This document shows, piece by piece, positions 25,538 to 35,740 of a stretch of 64,000 nt of DNA. The stretch comes from Nocardioides potassii (lineage in GTDB: Bacteria; Actinomycetota; Actinomycetes; Propionibacteriales; Nocardioidaceae). The DNA is taken from NCBI RefSeq assembly GCF_021648885.1, contig NZ_JAKJHZ010000006.1, positions 186,001 to 250,000 on the forward strand, read 5' to 3'. The notes under the pieces are model-generated. The model saw only the letters and a list, made by a program, of their open reading frames with translations, was not told the origin of the DNA and searched no databases. Position numbers and translations under genes: made by a program. Each line of letters begins with the position of its first letter. Position 1 is the first letter of the stretch.

Positions 25538-26332
25538 ATGACCAACGACGCCCCCCAGCTCCCGGACCAGACGCTCACCCTCTCCGGCGGATCGAGGATC
25601 CCTCTGCTCGGCTTCGGCACGTGGCAGATCACGGGCGAGGACGCGGTGCGTTCGACCGCGGCAGCGCTCGAGGCCGGCTACCGCCACCTCGACACCGCGA
25701 CCGTGTACGGCAACGAGGGCGAGGTCGGCAAGGCGCTGGCCGAGAGCGGCGTCGCGCGCGACGACGTGTTCGTGACGACCAAGTGCCCACCGGACAACGT
25801 GGGCAAGGAGCTCGACACCCTGAAGAAGAGCCTCGAGCTGCTGCAGACCGACCACGTCGACCTGTGGCTGATCCACTGGCCCGGCGACGGGTCGGCGAAC
25901 ACCGACCTGTGGAAGGCGTTCATCGAGGCGCGCGACGCCGGGCTGACGAAGGAGATCGGGGTCAGCAACTTCGACGCGGCACTCCTCGACGAGGTCAAGG
26001 AGGCGACCGGCGAGGCGCCGGCGATCAACCAGATCCGGTGGAGCCCGCTGCTCTTCGACGGCCAGACCGTCCTCGAGCACCGTGACCGCAACGTCGTGCT
26101 CGAGGGCTACAGCGCCCTGCGTGGCGGGACGCTCGACCACCCCTCCATCGTGGAGATCGCCGAGCGGCTGGACCGCACGCCGGCGCAGGTGATCATCCGC
26201 TGGCACCTGCAGCACGAGATCGTCGTCATCCCGAAGTCCGTCAACGCCGACCGCATCCGGTCCAACGCGGACGTCGGCGGGTTCGAGCTCAGCGCCGAGG
26301 ACATGGCGACGCTCGACGGCCTCGGCGGCTAG
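25538..26332 (+). CDS. Aldo/keto reductase (AKR5-like)
   Basis: A 264-residue TIM-barrel NADPH-dependent reductase. The catalytic tetrad is visible: Asp in [12 protein letters not shown], Tyr in the same segment, Lys in VTTKCPP and His in LWLIHWPG. The C terminus has the cofactor signature [13 protein letters not shown]. It probably reduces small aldehydes or 2-ketones such as methylglyoxal or 2,5-diketogluconate. The last four bases overlap the end of the convergent SDR gene. Confidence 0.92.
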   Translation: MTNDAPQLPDQTLTLSGGSRIPLLGFGTWQITGEDAVRSTAAALEAGYRHLDTATVYGNEGEVGKALAESGVARDDVFVTTKCPPDNVGKELDTLKKSLELLQTDHVDLWLIHWPGDGSANTDLWKAFIEARDAGLTKEIGVSNFDAALLDEVKEATGEAPAINQIRWSPLLFDGQTVLEHRDRNVVLEGYSALRGGTLDHPSIVEIAERLDRTPAQVIIRWHLQHEIVVIPKSVNADRIRSNADVGGFELSAEDMATLDGLGG

Positions 26333-27138
26333 CCCCGCTCCTCGGCGATGCTGTTGCCGCCGTCGACGACCAGGCACTGACCCGTCACGTAGGACGAGCC
26401 CGGCGCGCACAGGAAGGCGATCGCGGCGGCCACCTCGCGCGGCGTGGCGCTGCGCCCGACCGGCGTACGACGTCCCTGCCGCACCTCGTCGTCGGTCTGG
26501 CTGCCGGTCGCGATCCAGCCGGGCGCGACCGCATTCGCGGTGATGCCGTCGGCAGCGTGGTCGATCGCCACCGACCGCGCGAGGCCGACCATGCCAGCCT
26601 TGGCGGCGGCGTACGCCCCCTCGTCGCGCATCGCCATCACCGCTCCGGTCACCGAGGTCACCATGACGACACGACCCCAGCCGGTCTCGCGCATGCCGGG
26701 CAGGACCGCCCGGGTCGCGAGGAACGCGGTGTCGAGGTTGCGGGTGAGCGCGGCCTGCCAGGCGTCGTACGACAGTCCGTCGACGCCGCCGGTCTCGTCG
26801 CCTGTGCCGGACCCGGTGCTGAACGCCGGGGAGCTGACGCTGGTCATGCCGGCGTTGTTCACGAGGATCGTCGGCGGACCGAGCGCCTCGACGACTCGGG
26901 CGTGCGCCTCGCTCACCTGACGTTCGTCGGTGAGGTCGGCGACGACGCCGACGGCGCGGACTCCGCCGGCTTCCAGCTCGGCGGCCCGCTCGTGCGCGCG
27001 GTCCGTGGTGGCGCCGACCGCGACGGCAGCACCGAGGGCACCCAGCAGCGACGCGGCGGCGTACCCGATCCCGTCCGGCGAGCCGGCTCCCGTCACCCAC
27101 GCGACGCGGCCGGTCAGGTCGAAGGCGTCAGGCAGCAT
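26329..27138 (-). CDS. SDR family oxidoreductase
   Basis: A 269-residue FabG-like SDR. The motifs are [13 protein letters not shown] (nucleotide-binding glycines, with a two-residue insertion), NNAG, a Ser in [14 protein letters not shown] and PGWIATG; the tail [10 protein letters not shown] is typical. It likely oxidises or reduces a hydroxy/keto group with NAD(P). Transcribed together with the SRPBCC gene upstream of it (10-base gap). Confidence 0.9.
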   Translation of the reverse strand: MLPDAFDLTGRVAWVTGAGSPDGIGYAAASLLGALGAAVAVGATTDRAHERAAELEAGGVRAVGVVADLTDERQVSEAHARVVEALGPPTILVNNAGMTSVSSPAFSTGSGTGDETGGVDGLSYDAWQAALTRNLDTAFLATRAVLPGMRETGWGRVVMVTSVTGAVMAMRDEGAYAAAKAGMVGLARSVAIDHAADGITANAVAPGWIATGSQTDDEVRQGRRTPVGRSATPREVAAAIAFLCAPGSSYVTGQCLVVDGGNSIAEERG

Positions 27139-27148
27139 GCGCCGAAGA

Positions 27149-27604
27149 CTAGGAGAAGGACTTCTCCAGCGCGTCGAGCACGGCGGTCCGCTCTCGTACG
27201 GCGATCCACTTCATCACCGGTGTCGCCGGCGCGTAGACGCCGTACGTCCTGAGGCGAGCGTAGTGCGTGACGCGCGTCGTGCCGTCGCGGGCGTCCGACA
27301 GCCTGTAGCCCGGCCAGCCCTCGGCGAGCTTGGCGCCCCAGGGAGCCTGCTGCCACCAGTGGTACTCCAGCGCGGTCGGCTGGTCGAACACCGACACCTC
27401 GCCCGGCGCCTTGCCGAACAGCGTGGAGTCCTCGTAGGTCGTGCCGAGGCCGACCGGCCCGTCGGACGTCTTCACGGACTTCCGACGGATGCTGCCCCGG
27501 TGGGGCTGCCAGTCGTTGATGCTCTCGATGTCGGCGAGCTTGTCGAAGACCGCCTCGATCGGGGCCTTGATGATGCGTTCGAGGTGGAGCTCGGCGTCGC
27601 CCAT
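27149..27604 (-). CDS. SRPBCC (START/Bet v1-like) ligand-binding protein
   Basis: A 151-residue protein with the SRPBCC pattern: LERIIKAPIEAVFDKLADIESINDWQP at the start and a final long helix, MKWIAVRERTAVLDALEKSF. Members bind hydrophobic ligands or act as cyclases/aromatases; many are polyketide-cyclase-annotated. The ATG at 27604 starts the domain. Just upstream of the SDR gene in the same direction, so they may share a transcript. Confidence 0.8.
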   Translation of the reverse strand: MGDAELHLERIIKAPIEAVFDKLADIESINDWQPHRGSIRRKSVKTSDGPVGLGTTYEDSTLFGKAPGEVSVFDQPTALEYHWWQQAPWGAKLAEGWPGYRLSDARDGTTRVTHYARLRTYGVYAPATPVMKWIAVRERTAVLDALEKSFS

Positions 27605-27660
27605 GGGGTCATGATGTGCCTGCGTCCGACTCCGGCGGTAGGCCGGTCTAGTGGGGCGTT

Positions 27661-27698
27661 GGTCTCGTGACGGGACTTCGTCCCTCCTCGACCAGCGG
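27661..27698. repeat. Partial dispersed repeat with small hairpin
   Basis: The stretch GGTCTCGTGACGGGACTTCG and its continuation TCCCTCCTCGACCAGC contains a perfect GGGAC-TTC-GTCCC hairpin at 27672-27684. It resembles the clover of repeats found between core genes of this window in being bounded by CTCGACCA-type ends, but there is only one copy here and no long palindrome. Confidence 0.35.
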
Positions 27699-27714
27699 GC
27701 GCAGTGTTCGCGGG

Positions 27715-28683
27715 CTACTCGACCGGCGCTGAGCGCGCGAAACGCCACTCGATGACGGAGCGGTAGGTCTCCCCCGGCTCGAGGACGGGCGAGGGCCACT
27801 CGGGGTGGTTCGGCGAGTCCGGGAAGACCTGCGGTTCGAGCGCGACACCGGCCCGCCGCACGTGGACACTGCCGTCGAAGCCGTCGCCCGTGTAGACCTG
27901 CAGGCCGGGCTGGTCGCTCCACACCTCGACGGTCGCGCCCGTGCGCGGCGACGACAGGGACGCGTGCCGGCGCAGGCCAGAGCCGCGCACGACGTAGTTG
28001 TGGTCAATGGAAGCCCGCAGCGGGGCGGGCGAGCGGAGGTCGAACGGCGTCCCGGCGACCGGCGCGTGCTCGCCCAGTGGGATCGCGGTGTCGTCGACCG
28101 GCGTGTACTCGTCCGCCTCGACGACGAGTCCGTGCTCGTCGATCGAGCCCTCTCCGTCGAGGTTGAAGTAGGAGTGCTGCGTCATCCCGACCACTGTCGT
28201 CGCGTCGGTCGTCGCCGACAGCTCGACGGTCACCGTGTCGCCAGAAACGGCGTAGCGCACCCGGGCCGTCACCGTGCCCGGGAAGCCCTGGTCGCCGTCC
28301 GGGCTCACCAGCGCCAGCTCGACCGCGTCGTCGGAGTGCGACACCACGTCCCACACCTGTACGTCGAAGCCCTCCGGCCCGCCGTGCAGGTTGTTGCCCC
28401 GGTCGTTGGCGGCGAGCTGCACCGTCGTACCGCCAAGCGAGAAGCGGCCGCCAGCGATCCGGTTCGCGTAGCGCCCGATCGTGGCGCCGACGTAGTCGGG
28501 GCTCGCCAGCCGCTCGGCGACATCGGCGTGGCCCAGCACGACGTCGCGGCCGTCGACCAGCAGCCGGTGGACCGCGGCGCCCAGGGTGAGCACCTCGACG
28601 ACGGGACCGGGCTCGGACCCGATCGTCAGCAGCCGGACCTCGCGTCCGTCGGGCATCTGGTCGAAGACGCGGTCGGTGGGCAC
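27715..28683 (-). CDS. galM: Aldose 1-epimerase (mutarotase)
   Basis: A 322-residue galactose mutarotase-like protein that interconverts alpha and beta anomers. The signatures are GATIGRYANRIAGGRFSL, LHGGPEGFD, the catalytic-type His in MTQHSYFNLDG and the catalytic Glu in VALEPQVFPDSPNHP. The GTG at 28683 is used; several upstream in-frame codons add no conserved sequence. No gal operon is adjacent, so it may be a stand-alone housekeeping mutarotase. Confidence 0.93.
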   Translation of the reverse strand: MPTDRVFDQMPDGREVRLLTIGSEPGPVVEVLTLGAAVHRLLVDGRDVVLGHADVAERLASPDYVGATIGRYANRIAGGRFSLGGTTVQLAANDRGNNLHGGPEGFDVQVWDVVSHSDDAVELALVSPDGDQGFPGTVTARVRYAVSGDTVTVELSATTDATTVVGMTQHSYFNLDGEGSIDEHGLVVEADEYTPVDDTAIPLGEHAPVAGTPFDLRSPAPLRASIDHNYVVRGSGLRRHASLSSPRTGATVEVWSDQPGLQVYTGDGFDGSVHVRRAGVALEPQVFPDSPNHPEWPSPVLEPGETYRSVIEWRFARSAPVE

Positions 28684-28762
28684 GCCTCCATCCTGCCGCA
28701 CATCACGACACCTTCCGGCGGGTACCGACGACCAGCGCAACGGACCGTCGAAGGAGCACGCC

Positions 28763-28987
28763 ATGCCCGAAGGTGACGTCGAGACCTACCACTCCGACGG
28801 CAGGTGGAAGAACCGGATCGAGGCGCTCGAGGACCTGCCCGGCTCCTACGACACCAAGGACGAGGCGGTCGAGGCCGGCCGTGACGAGGCGCGCGAGCGC
28901 AAGGTCGAGCACATCGTGCGCAACCTCGACGGCGAGATCGCCGAGCGCAGCACCTATGGCCACGACCCGCGCGACATCAAGGGTTGA
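28763..28987 (+). CDS. DUF2188 small protein
   Basis: A 74-residue charged protein with the DUF2188 pattern: ETYHSDGRWKNRIEAL, a central TKDEAVEAGRDEARERK and a final HIVRNLDGEIAERSTYG resembling a nuclear-factor-like beta hairpin. AAGGAG is six bases upstream of the ATG. The stop overlaps the TTG start of the SGNH hydrolase (TTGA), so the two are translationally coupled. Function unknown. Confidence 0.85.
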   Translation: MPEGDVETYHSDGRWKNRIEALEDLPGSYDTKDEAVEAGRDEARERKVEHIVRNLDGEIAERSTYGHDPRDIKG

Positions 28988-29607
28988 GCACCTCGGCGAT
29001 CCGGTTCGCGGTCCTCGGCGACTCGATCGCGTGGGGCCAGGGAGCCGCCCGCGACGACGAACGCCTCGGGCCACGGCTGCAGAGGGGGCTCGAGGACCAC
29101 GGGATCGCCCTCGAGCTCGGCGTCTTCGCCGTGCCGGGTGCCCGGAGCCGGGGGCTCGCTCCGCAGGTCGACCGGGCCCTGTCCTGGCGGCCCGACCTGG
29201 TGCTCGTCGTCATCGGCGCCAACGACCTCACCCACCGCGAGCCGGTCGCCGACGCCGTACGCGCCCTCGCCGGGGCCGTGGGCCGGCTCCGCGAGGCGGG
29301 CGCGGAGGTCGTCGTCGCCCCGGCCCCCGACCTGGGCGCCGTGCCGCACGTCCCTGTGTCGCTGCGAGAGATCGTGCGAGCGGCGAGCGAGGACCTGCGC
29401 CGGCGGCAGGCCGCGGCCGTCGAGGCCGAGGGCGGCCACGTGGCCGACGCCGACGGCCGTACGTCGACCGCGTTCGCCGCCGACCCGGCGATGTTCTCCG
29501 CCGACCGCTTCCACCCGTCGAGCGCGGGGTACGCCGTCATCGCCGACGCGGTCCTGCCCGCGATCCTGCAGGCCGCGCGCGTGCGAGGGTGGGTCAATGC
29601 TGGGTGA
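28984..29607 (+). CDS. SGNH/GDSL-type hydrolase
   Basis: A 207-residue esterase/lipase-fold protein. Block I is VLGDSIAWGQG (Ser nucleophile), block II has the Gly before the VFAVPGAR segment, block III is VIGANDLTHRE, and block V DRFHPSSAGYAVIA supplies the Asp-X-X-His dyad. All four catalytic elements are present, so it is probably active on an ester or acetyl group. No signal peptide. TTG start overlapping the DUF2188 stop; its own end overlaps the DUF1622 start. Confidence 0.9.
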   Translation: MSTSAIRFAVLGDSIAWGQGAARDDERLGPRLQRGLEDHGIALELGVFAVPGARSRGLAPQVDRALSWRPDLVLVVIGANDLTHREPVADAVRALAGAVGRLREAGAEVVVAPAPDLGAVPHVPVSLREIVRAASEDLRRRQAAAVEAEGGHVADADGRTSTAFAADPAMFSADRFHPSSAGYAVIADAVLPAILQAARVRGWVNAG

Positions 29608-29989
29608 CGAACGGTTCGACGACCTGATGGAGCTCGTCGTGCACGGGTTCGAGATCGGCGGAGTCGCCGTCCTCGTCCTCGGAGCCCTCGGCGCCTTCGT
29701 GCACGCCGCTCTCGTGGCCCGACGCAAGGGTCTCCCCACCGCCTACGAGACGGCTCGTCGCAGCGTGGGGCGCGCCATCCTGCTCGGCCTCGAGCTGCTG
29801 ATCATCGCCGACATCGTCCTCACCATCACCGTGGACGCCACGCTCGACAGCGCGCTCGCGCTCGGTCTCATCGTGATCGTGCGGACCTTCCTCAGCTTCT
29901 CGCTCGAGGTCGAGCTCGAGGGGACGCTGCCGTGGCGACGTCGCCCGACGCGGGAGCGCCCGGTCGACACCCCTGACCGAGCGGGCTAG
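29597..29989 (+). CDS. DUF1622 membrane protein
   Basis: A 130-residue protein with three membrane helices (about 17-37, 55-75 and 82-98) and the DUF1622 landmarks ARRSVGRAILLGLELLIIAD and VRTFLSFSLEVELEG. The ATG overlaps the end of the SGNH gene by 11 bases. The tail is basic and proline-rich. The family's function is unknown. Confidence 0.88.
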   Translation: MLGDERFDDLMELVVHGFEIGGVAVLVLGALGAFVHAALVARRKGLPTAYETARRSVGRAILLGLELLIIADIVLTITVDATLDSALALGLIVIVRTFLSFSLEVELEGTLPWRRRPTRERPVDTPDRAG

Positions 29990-30083
29990 CCCGCGCACCC
30001 GAACGGGGCTCGGCGCCAGTGGATCCCACCTAGCATCTGCCTACTGCCATCCGGGCAGACAGCAACGACTCAGAGGACCTGAC

Positions 30084-33056
30084 GTGACCAGTCGACTGCG
30101 CGCAGTTGGCGAGAGCCCGTTGTGGCTGAGCGGCGTGCTGCTGCTTGCGCTGATGGTGGCGGTCGACATCGTCCTCCAGCGCCAGATCAACGGCGCCTAC
30201 GCCGGCGCCGCGGTCCTCACCGCGATCTACGCGTCGCCCCAGCGTACGGCGCTCGTGTCCGCCCTGGCCCTGGCGATGTCGGTCGCGTCGGGCGCGTGGA
30301 ACGACAACCTCGGCGAGCGGGACTGGGCCATCCGGTTCGCCACCTGCGTCGTGATCTGCGGGCTCGCGCTCATCGCCTCCAACACCAACCGCAAACGCCA
30401 GCAACGACTGGAGCGCACCACGGCGATGGCGCAGGGCGTCCTCGACGCGCTCGCCGTCGAGCTCACCGGCGCCCGCACGGTGCGCGAGGTCGCCGACGGC
30501 TTCCTCGGCAGAGCCGTGGCCGCGATGGGCGCCACGTCCGCCATGGTCATGTCCCTCGACTCGGACGACGTCCTGCGGACCCTCACCTGGCACGGGCGCC
30601 GGGGCAACGGGGCGGACCAGTACCAGGAGGTGCCGCTGTCCAGCGACGTCCCGGGTGCCGTCGCGGTGAGGGAGGACCGGGACATCCACTACCGGTCGGT
30701 GGAGGAGATCGTCGCCGCCTTCCCCGCCCTGGCCGGCTACTACCCCGACGACCGCAGCCTCCACCTGCTGCCGCTGCGGCGCGAGGACCGGACGTACGGC
30801 CTGCTGGCGATCACGTTCCCGCCGGACGTCCTCACCCACCACGAGGACGGCTTCCTCCACTCGCTCGCCGGCGCGCTGGCGAGCGCAGTGGAACGTGCGG
30901 CCGAGCTGCAGCGTGCGGATGCCGCGACGCACAGGACGACCCTGCTCGGCGAGCTGTCGATGAGCCTGTCGCGCAGCCTGGACACCGGCACGACGGTGGC
31001 CGAGTGCGGTCGGATCCTCGTGCCCCGCTTCGCGGACTGGTGCTCCCTCCAGCTGCTGCGCGACGGCCAGCTCGAGACCGTCGCCATCAACCACCGCGAT
31101 CCCGAGACCACCGCGTGGGCCGAGTCGCTCCGCGGCGCCTTCCCGACCCGCATGGACGGCCCGACCGGTGCGGCCCAGGTGGTCAGGACCGGCGAGAGCG
31201 TCCTCTACCCGTTCATCCCGGCGGACCTCATCGAGGCCGCGGCCGACGGCCCCGAGCACCTCGAGCTCCTGCAGCGCCTCGGCCTGACCAGTGCCATGGT
31301 CGTGCCGCTCCACGGTCGCGACGGCGTCATCGGCGCCCTCACCCTCATCCATGCGGAGTCCGGCCGGCGCTACGGCGACGAGGACGTCGAGTTCCTCGAG
31401 GCGGTGGCGGACCGGGTGGCGGTCGCGCTGGAGACCGCGGCGACCTTCGAGCACCAGTCACAGCGCCTCGCCGGGGTCACGGCGGTGGCCGAAGCAGCGC
31501 AGCGCGCGATCCTGGCTCCCCCACCTGCGCGGACCGGCCCGGTCACCCTGTCCGCCCGCTACCACTCGGCCGCTTTCGAGGCGCAGGTCGGCGGCGACCT
31601 CTACGAGGTGGTGCAGGGGCCCTCGTCCGTACGCCTGCTGGTGGGCGACGTACGAGGCAAGGGGCTCTCCGCGGTGCGCACCGCCACGGTCGTGCTGGGG
31701 GAGTTCCGCGCCGCCGCAGCCGGCCCCGGCGACGTCGCCCACGTGGCCCGTGAGATCGATCGGCGCATCCGCCCCTACCTGCCCGACGCGGAGGACTTCG
31801 TGACGGGGGTGCTGGTCGACATCCGGTACGACGGCACGTTCGACGTGGTCTCGTGCGGCCACCCGGCGCCCGTCGTCCTGCGTGCTTCCGGCCACGTCCG
31901 TGCGATCGAGCTCGACCACGAACCGCCGCTCGGGCTCGGAGTGCAGCCGACACCGGTGACAGGCAGGCTCGAACCGGGTGATCGGATGCTCCTCTTCACC
32001 GACGGCCTGATCGAGGCCCGTTCGCCGTTGGGCGGCTTCATCGACCCGACTCCCTTCCTCGCGCGGATGCAGCGGGCCGAGTTCGAGTCCGCCCTCGACG
32101 ACCTGCTGGACGGCCTGGTGCGGGCGACCGGTCACGAGCTCGACGACGACCTCGCCCTCCTTCTCGCCTGCTACGACCCGGAACCTGTCGGCCTCGACGC
32201 CGTCGAGGTCACCGAGGAGCTGGTGGCCGACCCCGCCAACGTCGGTCGGGCTCGCCGGTTGCTCCGCGCCGCGCTCGACGGAGTCCTCGACGACGCGCTC
32301 GCGGAGCCGGCGGAGCTCCTGCTTTCGGAGGTCGTCACCAACGCCTTCGTGCACGCCGGCGGCATCGCGACCGTCCGGGTGCGCGCGACGCCGGTCGCGG
32401 TGCGGGTCGAGGTGGAGGACGGCTCCAGCCGGCACCCCACCCGCCGGGGGTTCACGACCACCGCCGGCACCGGCCGCGGCTTGCGGCTGCTCGACGAGCT
32501 CGCCGACCGGTGGGGCTCCGCCCCGCGCCCCGAGGGCAAGGTGGTCTGGTTCGAGCTGGGCACGCACGCGGGCGCGCTGGCAGCGACGAACCACAGGGCG
32601 CCCGCCGATCCGGACGACGGGTCCGTCCACGTACGCCTGCGGGAGGTCCCCCTGCTGGTGCACGCGGGATGGCAGGAGGACGCGACCGCGCTCCTGCGCG
32701 AGTACCTCCTGCACGTCCTCGAGGAGGACCAGCACATCCTCGAGCGGCACGCCCGCGCCAGCGCCGCCATGACCCTCCTGCACGAGCAGGTCCCCGCCCC
32801 GCAACCGTCCGGCGGGCCGGCCATCACCGCCGACGAGGTGGTGCTGAGCGTGCCGCGCGAGATGGTGGCGTGGTTCGCGACCCTCGACGAGCTGCTCGGC
32901 GAGGCCATCGCGCAGGCGCGGGAGGGTCGGTTCCTCAGCCCGTCCACGGGGCCGGAGATCGACAAGATGCGGCAGTGGCTGTGCCGGGAGGTCGCGCGGC
33001 AGGCAGACGGCGGGACGCCGACACCCTGGGCCGCGCCCGACCCCGCCCGCGGCTAG
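30084..33056 (+). CDS. Membrane GAF-SpoIIE (PP2C) phosphatase with HATPase anti-sigma-type domain
   Basis: A 990-residue signalling protein. The order is three membrane helices (about 15-105), two GAF domains (about 125-265 and 280-455), a SpoIIE-type PP2C domain (about 470-690, with [19 protein letters not shown] and [14 protein letters not shown]), an RsbW-like ATPase domain (about 715-825, [15 protein letters not shown] and [11 protein letters not shown]) and a helical C-terminal domain with no recognised family. Such proteins switch partner-switching modules that control sigma factors or stress. The GTG start has AGAGGA six bases upstream. The stop overlaps the convergent dehydrogenase gene by four bases. 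Confidence 0.93.
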   Translation: MTSRLRAVGESPLWLSGVLLLALMVAVDIVLQRQINGAYAGAAVLTAIYASPQRTALVSALALAMSVASGAWNDNLGERDWAIRFATCVVICGLALIASNTNRKRQQRLERTTAMAQGVLDALAVELTGARTVREVADGFLGRAVAAMGATSAMVMSLDSDDVLRTLTWHGRRGNGADQYQEVPLSSDVPGAVAVREDRDIHYRSVEEIVAAFPALAGYYPDDRSLHLLPLRREDRTYGLLAITFPPDVLTHHEDGFLHSLAGALASAVERAAELQRADAATHRTTLLGELSMSLSRSLDTGTTVAECGRILVPRFADWCSLQLLRDGQLETVAINHRDPETTAWAESLRGAFPTRMDGPTGAAQVVRTGESVLYPFIPADLIEAAADGPEHLELLQRLGLTSAMVVPLHGRDGVIGALTLIHAESGRRYGDEDVEFLEAVADRVAVALETAATFEHQSQRLAGVTAVAEAAQRAILAPPPARTGPVTLSARYHSAAFEAQVGGDLYEVVQGPSSVRLLVGDVRGKGLSAVRTATVVLGEFRAAAAGPGDVAHVAREIDRRIRPYLPDAEDFVTGVLVDIRYDGTFDVVSCGHPAPVVLRASGHVRAIELDHEPPLGLGVQPTPVTGRLEPGDRMLLFTDGLIEARSPLGGFIDPTPFLARMQRAEFESALDDLLDGLVRATGHELDDDLALLLACYDPEPVGLDAVEVTEELVADPANVGRARRLLRAALDGVLDDALAEPAELLLSEVVTNAFVHAGGIATVRVRATPVAVRVEVEDGSSRHPTRRGFTTTAGTGRGLRLLDELADRWGSAPRPEGKVVWFELGTHAGALAATNHRAPADPDDGSVHVRLREVPLLVHAGWQEDATALLREYLLHVLEEDQHILERHARASAAMTLLHEQVPAPQPSGGPAITADEVVLSVPREMVAWFATLDELLGEAIAQAREGRFLSPSTGPEIDKMRQWLCREVARQADGGTPTPWAAPDPARG

Positions 33057-33919
33057 TCCCGGGCCTCGATCGCCCGCACGATCGCAGCCATGTCCTCGGC
33101 GCCGTGGCCGAGCCGCTCGGCCTCGTCGAACAGCTCACGGCACACATCGATCACCGGCGACGCCGTGCCCGAGTCGCGGGCGGCGTCGGTGACGAGCCGG
33201 CTGTTGTAGTGCACGTCGCGGATCGACGCCTGCGAGCTCATGTCGCCGGTGACGAGCTTGTCCAGCTTGATCCGCGAGACCGCGCTCGCCATCGGCCCGG
33301 CGTCCAGCACCGACCGGAAGACCTCGAGATCGAGGCCCTGGCTGTCGGCGAAGTGGAACGCCTCCGCCAACCCGGTCACCTGAGTGATGAGGAAGAGGTT
33401 GACCGCCAGCTTCATCCGCGTCCCGTCGGGGACCTCGCCGCACCGCACCGTGGTCGCGCAGATCGGCGCGAGCAGCGCGACGACCTCGTCGACCGCGGAG
33501 CCTGGACCGGCGACCATGCCGACGAGCTGTCCGTTCTCCGCCGGCACCCGGGAGCCCGACACCGGCGCCTCGACGTACGTCCCGCCTGCCGCCACGACGT
33601 CCTGCGACAGCCCCAGCGAGTACGACGCCGCCGTCGTGCCCATGGGTACGACGGTCCGGCCCAAGACCAGCTCGGCGAAGCGCGGCGTGCCGCGGCCCAG
33701 CACCTCGTCGATGACGTCTCCGTTCATCAGCATCACGAAGACGATCCGCGCGTCGCGGAAGACCTCGTCGACGGTCGAGGCGACCGTCGCGCCGGCCTCG
33801 GCGGCGAGGTCGAGCGCCGGTTGCGAGCGGTTCCAGACGACCAGGTCCGTGCCCGCGCGAGCCAGGTTGAGCGCCATCGGCAGTCCCATGGTGCCGAGCC
33901 CGACGAATCCGACCGTCAT
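33053..33919 (-). CDS. NAD(P)-dependent beta-hydroxyacid dehydrogenase (HIBADH family)
   Basis: A 288-residue enzyme with the N-terminal Rossmann signature [21 protein letters not shown], the substrate-binding segment [16 protein letters not shown] and the catalytic Lys in [12 protein letters not shown]. It oxidises a 3-hydroxyacid such as 3-hydroxyisobutyrate or tartronate, or reduces a succinic semialdehyde-like aldehyde. ATG at 33919 chosen because the fold starts two residues later. Convergent with the SpoIIE phosphatase gene. Confidence 0.9.
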   Translation of the reverse strand: MTVGFVGLGTMGLPMALNLARAGTDLVVWNRSQPALDLAAEAGATVASTVDEVFRDARIVFVMLMNGDVIDEVLGRGTPRFAELVLGRTVVPMGTTAASYSLGLSQDVVAAGGTYVEAPVSGSRVPAENGQLVGMVAGPGSAVDEVVALLAPICATTVRCGEVPDGTRMKLAVNLFLITQVTGLAEAFHFADSQGLDLEVFRSVLDAGPMASAVSRIKLDKLVTGDMSSQASIRDVHYNSRLVTDAARDSGTASPVIDVCRELFDEAERLGHGAEDMAAIVRAIEARD

Positions 33920-33989
33920 GCGCTCAGGTTGCCCGGCGTGAGTCCGACCGGCGAGCGGGATCCGGACGACCGTCGCCGGATTTGCGCCA

Positions 33990-34274
33990 TCACTCGGCGT
34001 GCTCACGCCCCCACGTGCCGAGCGCGTCGATCGACTCGCGCAGGGCGAGCCCCCGCTCGGTCAGTGCGTACGCCCGGGTGTTGTGCTTCAGCGGGAGGCG
34101 GGTGAGCACGCCGGCTGCCTCGAGCTCGCGCAGGCGTGTGGCGAGCATGTTGGTCGGCACGCCGAGGTCGCGCTGGAGGTCGCCGTACCGCTGCGGACCG
34201 TCGAGCAGCCGCTCCACGATGAGCAGGGCCCATCGCGACCCGACGACGCCGAGGGCCGCCGCGAGGTCGCTCAC
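33990..34274 (-). CDS. HxlR-family transcriptional regulator
   Basis: A 94-residue winged-helix protein with the HxlR pattern: [40 protein letters not shown] and [13 protein letters not shown]. The usual N-terminal cysteine of redox-sensing HxlR proteins is absent. GTG start overlaps the VOC stop (GTGA), so it is the second gene of an autoregulated pair. It most likely represses the pair by binding the palindrome upstream of the VOC gene. Confidence 0.9.
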   Translation of the reverse strand: MSDLAAALGVVGSRWALLIVERLLDGPQRYGDLQRDLGVPTNMLATRLRELEAAGVLTRLPLKHNTRAYALTERGLALRESIDALGTWGREHAE

Positions 34275-34672
34275 GCGTCCGCGGTGTCCGGCTTCATCCA
34301 GAACGGCGAGTAGTGGTAGCCGTCGGGGTCGTCGAACTGGCGCTGGTACATGAACGGGTAGTCGTCGGTGTCCCCGATCCGGCCACCCGCGGCACCGGCG
34401 CGCTCGACCAGCTCGTCGACGGCCTCGCGGCTCGGGCAGTCGAACGACACCGTGACCTTGGACGGGGTGTCGGGCCCACCGATCAGCTCCTCGACACCCC
34501 CGACGGCGGCGTACATCTCGCGGCTGCCGAGCATCACGTACTGCTCCGGCGCGATCGCGAAGCAGGACACGTTGTGGTCCGACATCTCGGCGTTCAGGGT
34601 CCAGCCGATGGCGCTGTAGAAGGCGGTCGCGCGCTCGACGTCGGCAACCGGACAGGTGATGAAGAGGCTCAT
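34271..34672 (-). CDS. VOC family protein, HxlR-controlled
   Basis: A 133-residue VOC protein (MSLFITCPVADVERATAFYS start, second module around TVSFDCPSREAVDELVERAG and a final DDPDGYHYSPFWMKP). This resembles the PhnB/glyoxalase-like group often misannotated as extradiol dioxygenase. The ATG at 34672 lies nine bases from a palindromic operator. First gene of a two-gene unit with the HxlR regulator, so it is probably induced by the compound it acts on. Confidence 0.87.
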   Translation of the reverse strand: MSLFITCPVADVERATAFYSAIGWTLNAEMSDHNVSCFAIAPEQYVMLGSREMYAAVGGVEELIGGPDTPSKVTVSFDCPSREAVDELVERAGAAGGRIGDTDDYPFMYQRQFDDPDGYHYSPFWMKPDTADA

Positions 34673-34680
34673 GCGAGCGA

Positions 34681-34699
34681 TACTTGCATTTTGCAAGTA
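34681..34699 (-). promoter_or_regulatory. HxlR-type palindromic operator
   Basis: TACTTGCA-TTT-TGCAAGTA is a perfect 8-3-8 inverted repeat. ACTTGCA/TGCAAGT halves are typical of HxlR-family binding sites. It ends eight bases upstream of the VOC start codon and 98 codons or so from the regulator gene, so binding here would block the pair's promoter. Confidence 0.75.
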
Positions 34700-34704
34700 A
34701 GCGG

Positions 34705-35721
34705 TCAAGGGGCCGGCAGCAGACCGATCCGCTGCGCGTGACGTCGTACGGCGTCGGAGTCGGCGGCGAGGACGAACGGGACGTCGGAGTTCCAGGCGTC
34801 CGAGACCTTCTCCACCCGGCCGTCGCCCGGGTCGAGGCGCACCTCGCGGATGTAGACCGCGAGGACCCGCCCGGGGTACTCGCGGACGATGTCGGCGTAG
34901 ACCTGCGGGTCGTGCTCACCGGAGTCGCCGAGCAGCACGAAGGACAGGTCAGGGTGCAGGTCGAGCACCTCGCGGATCCGCGTGTGCTTCTGCTCGCGAC
35001 CCTGCCGGTTGCCGAGCAGGTCGCGCAGCAGCACCGGCCCGAGCGGGAAGTCGCGGTGGCGCAGGAACGCGAGCAGGAAGGAGTGCAGGTTCCACGGGCT
35101 CGACGAGACGTAGAAGACCGGGTTCGCCCCGGCGGCCAGGTCGCGGTAGAGCTCCGGCGCGCCGGGGAACGCCGTCCGCGTCAGCGCCGAGCCGGTGAAG
35201 GTCTGGACGACCATCCGCATCGCGCGCTGCACGCCGGTCTCCAGGATCGTGTCGTCGACGTCGGAGAGGATCCCGAAGCGCGCGTCCGGGCCCGGCACGC
35301 GCACCTGGACCAGAGCCGCCTCGGCGTCGGTCACGCCCCGGTAGGCCCCCCGCAGCGCGACCGTCCCGGTCGTCCACGGGCTCGTCAGCGAACCCACCGG
35401 CGTCGGCACCCGGACGAGGAAGTAGCCGTCCTGGTCGGACTCGACCTCGACGGAGGTGCCGGCGACGGTCACCCGCAGCGGGACGCCGGGTAGCTCGTCG
35501 GTGACGAAGTGGCCGAGCGTACGACGCGTCGCGGCCCGCACGCCCTCGCCCTCCTCGGCCTCCGGGGCGAGCCGGTTGTCGAGGACGCGCCCGCGCACCA
35601 CCACGCCGTCCGGACCTCCGTGACCGAGGTAGGTCTCGATCCGGAAGTGCTCGGGCGTGCGGTGACCGTGACGCGAGTCCCACGCGCGCTCGACGGCGAG
35701 GACCAGGCGCTGGAGGCTCAC
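34705..35721 (-). CDS. App1-like phosphatase-domain protein (DUF2183)
   Basis: A 338-residue protein with the DUF2183 catalytic core: FGILSDVDDTILETGVQ (the DXDDT nucleophile motif of HAD-type phosphatases), FYVSSSPWNLH and LLGDSGEHDPQVY. The yeast relative App1 dephosphorylates phosphatidic acid and related lipids. The N-terminal half is a beta-rich region. No signal peptide. GTG start at 35721. It lies six bases from the HxlR operator but runs toward it, so regulation is uncertain. Confidence 0.87.
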   Translation of the reverse strand: MSLQRLVLAVERAWDSRHGHRTPEHFRIETYLGHGGPDGVVVRGRVLDNRLAPEAEEGEGVRAATRRTLGHFVTDELPGVPLRVTVAGTSVEVESDQDGYFLVRVPTPVGSLTSPWTTGTVALRGAYRGVTDAEAALVQVRVPGPDARFGILSDVDDTILETGVQRAMRMVVQTFTGSALTRTAFPGAPELYRDLAAGANPVFYVSSSPWNLHSFLLAFLRHRDFPLGPVLLRDLLGNRQGREQKHTRIREVLDLHPDLSFVLLGDSGEHDPQVYADIVREYPGRVLAVYIREVRLDPGDGRVEKVSDAWNSDVPFVLAADSDAVRRHAQRIGLLPAP

Positions 35722-35740
35722 CCGGTCACCGTAGGGACCA

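Noticed and set aside
29138..29989. Long frame spanning the SGNH and DUF1622 genes
   Set aside because: Its first 150 residues overlap the SGNH gene out of frame; only the part from 29597 is supported.
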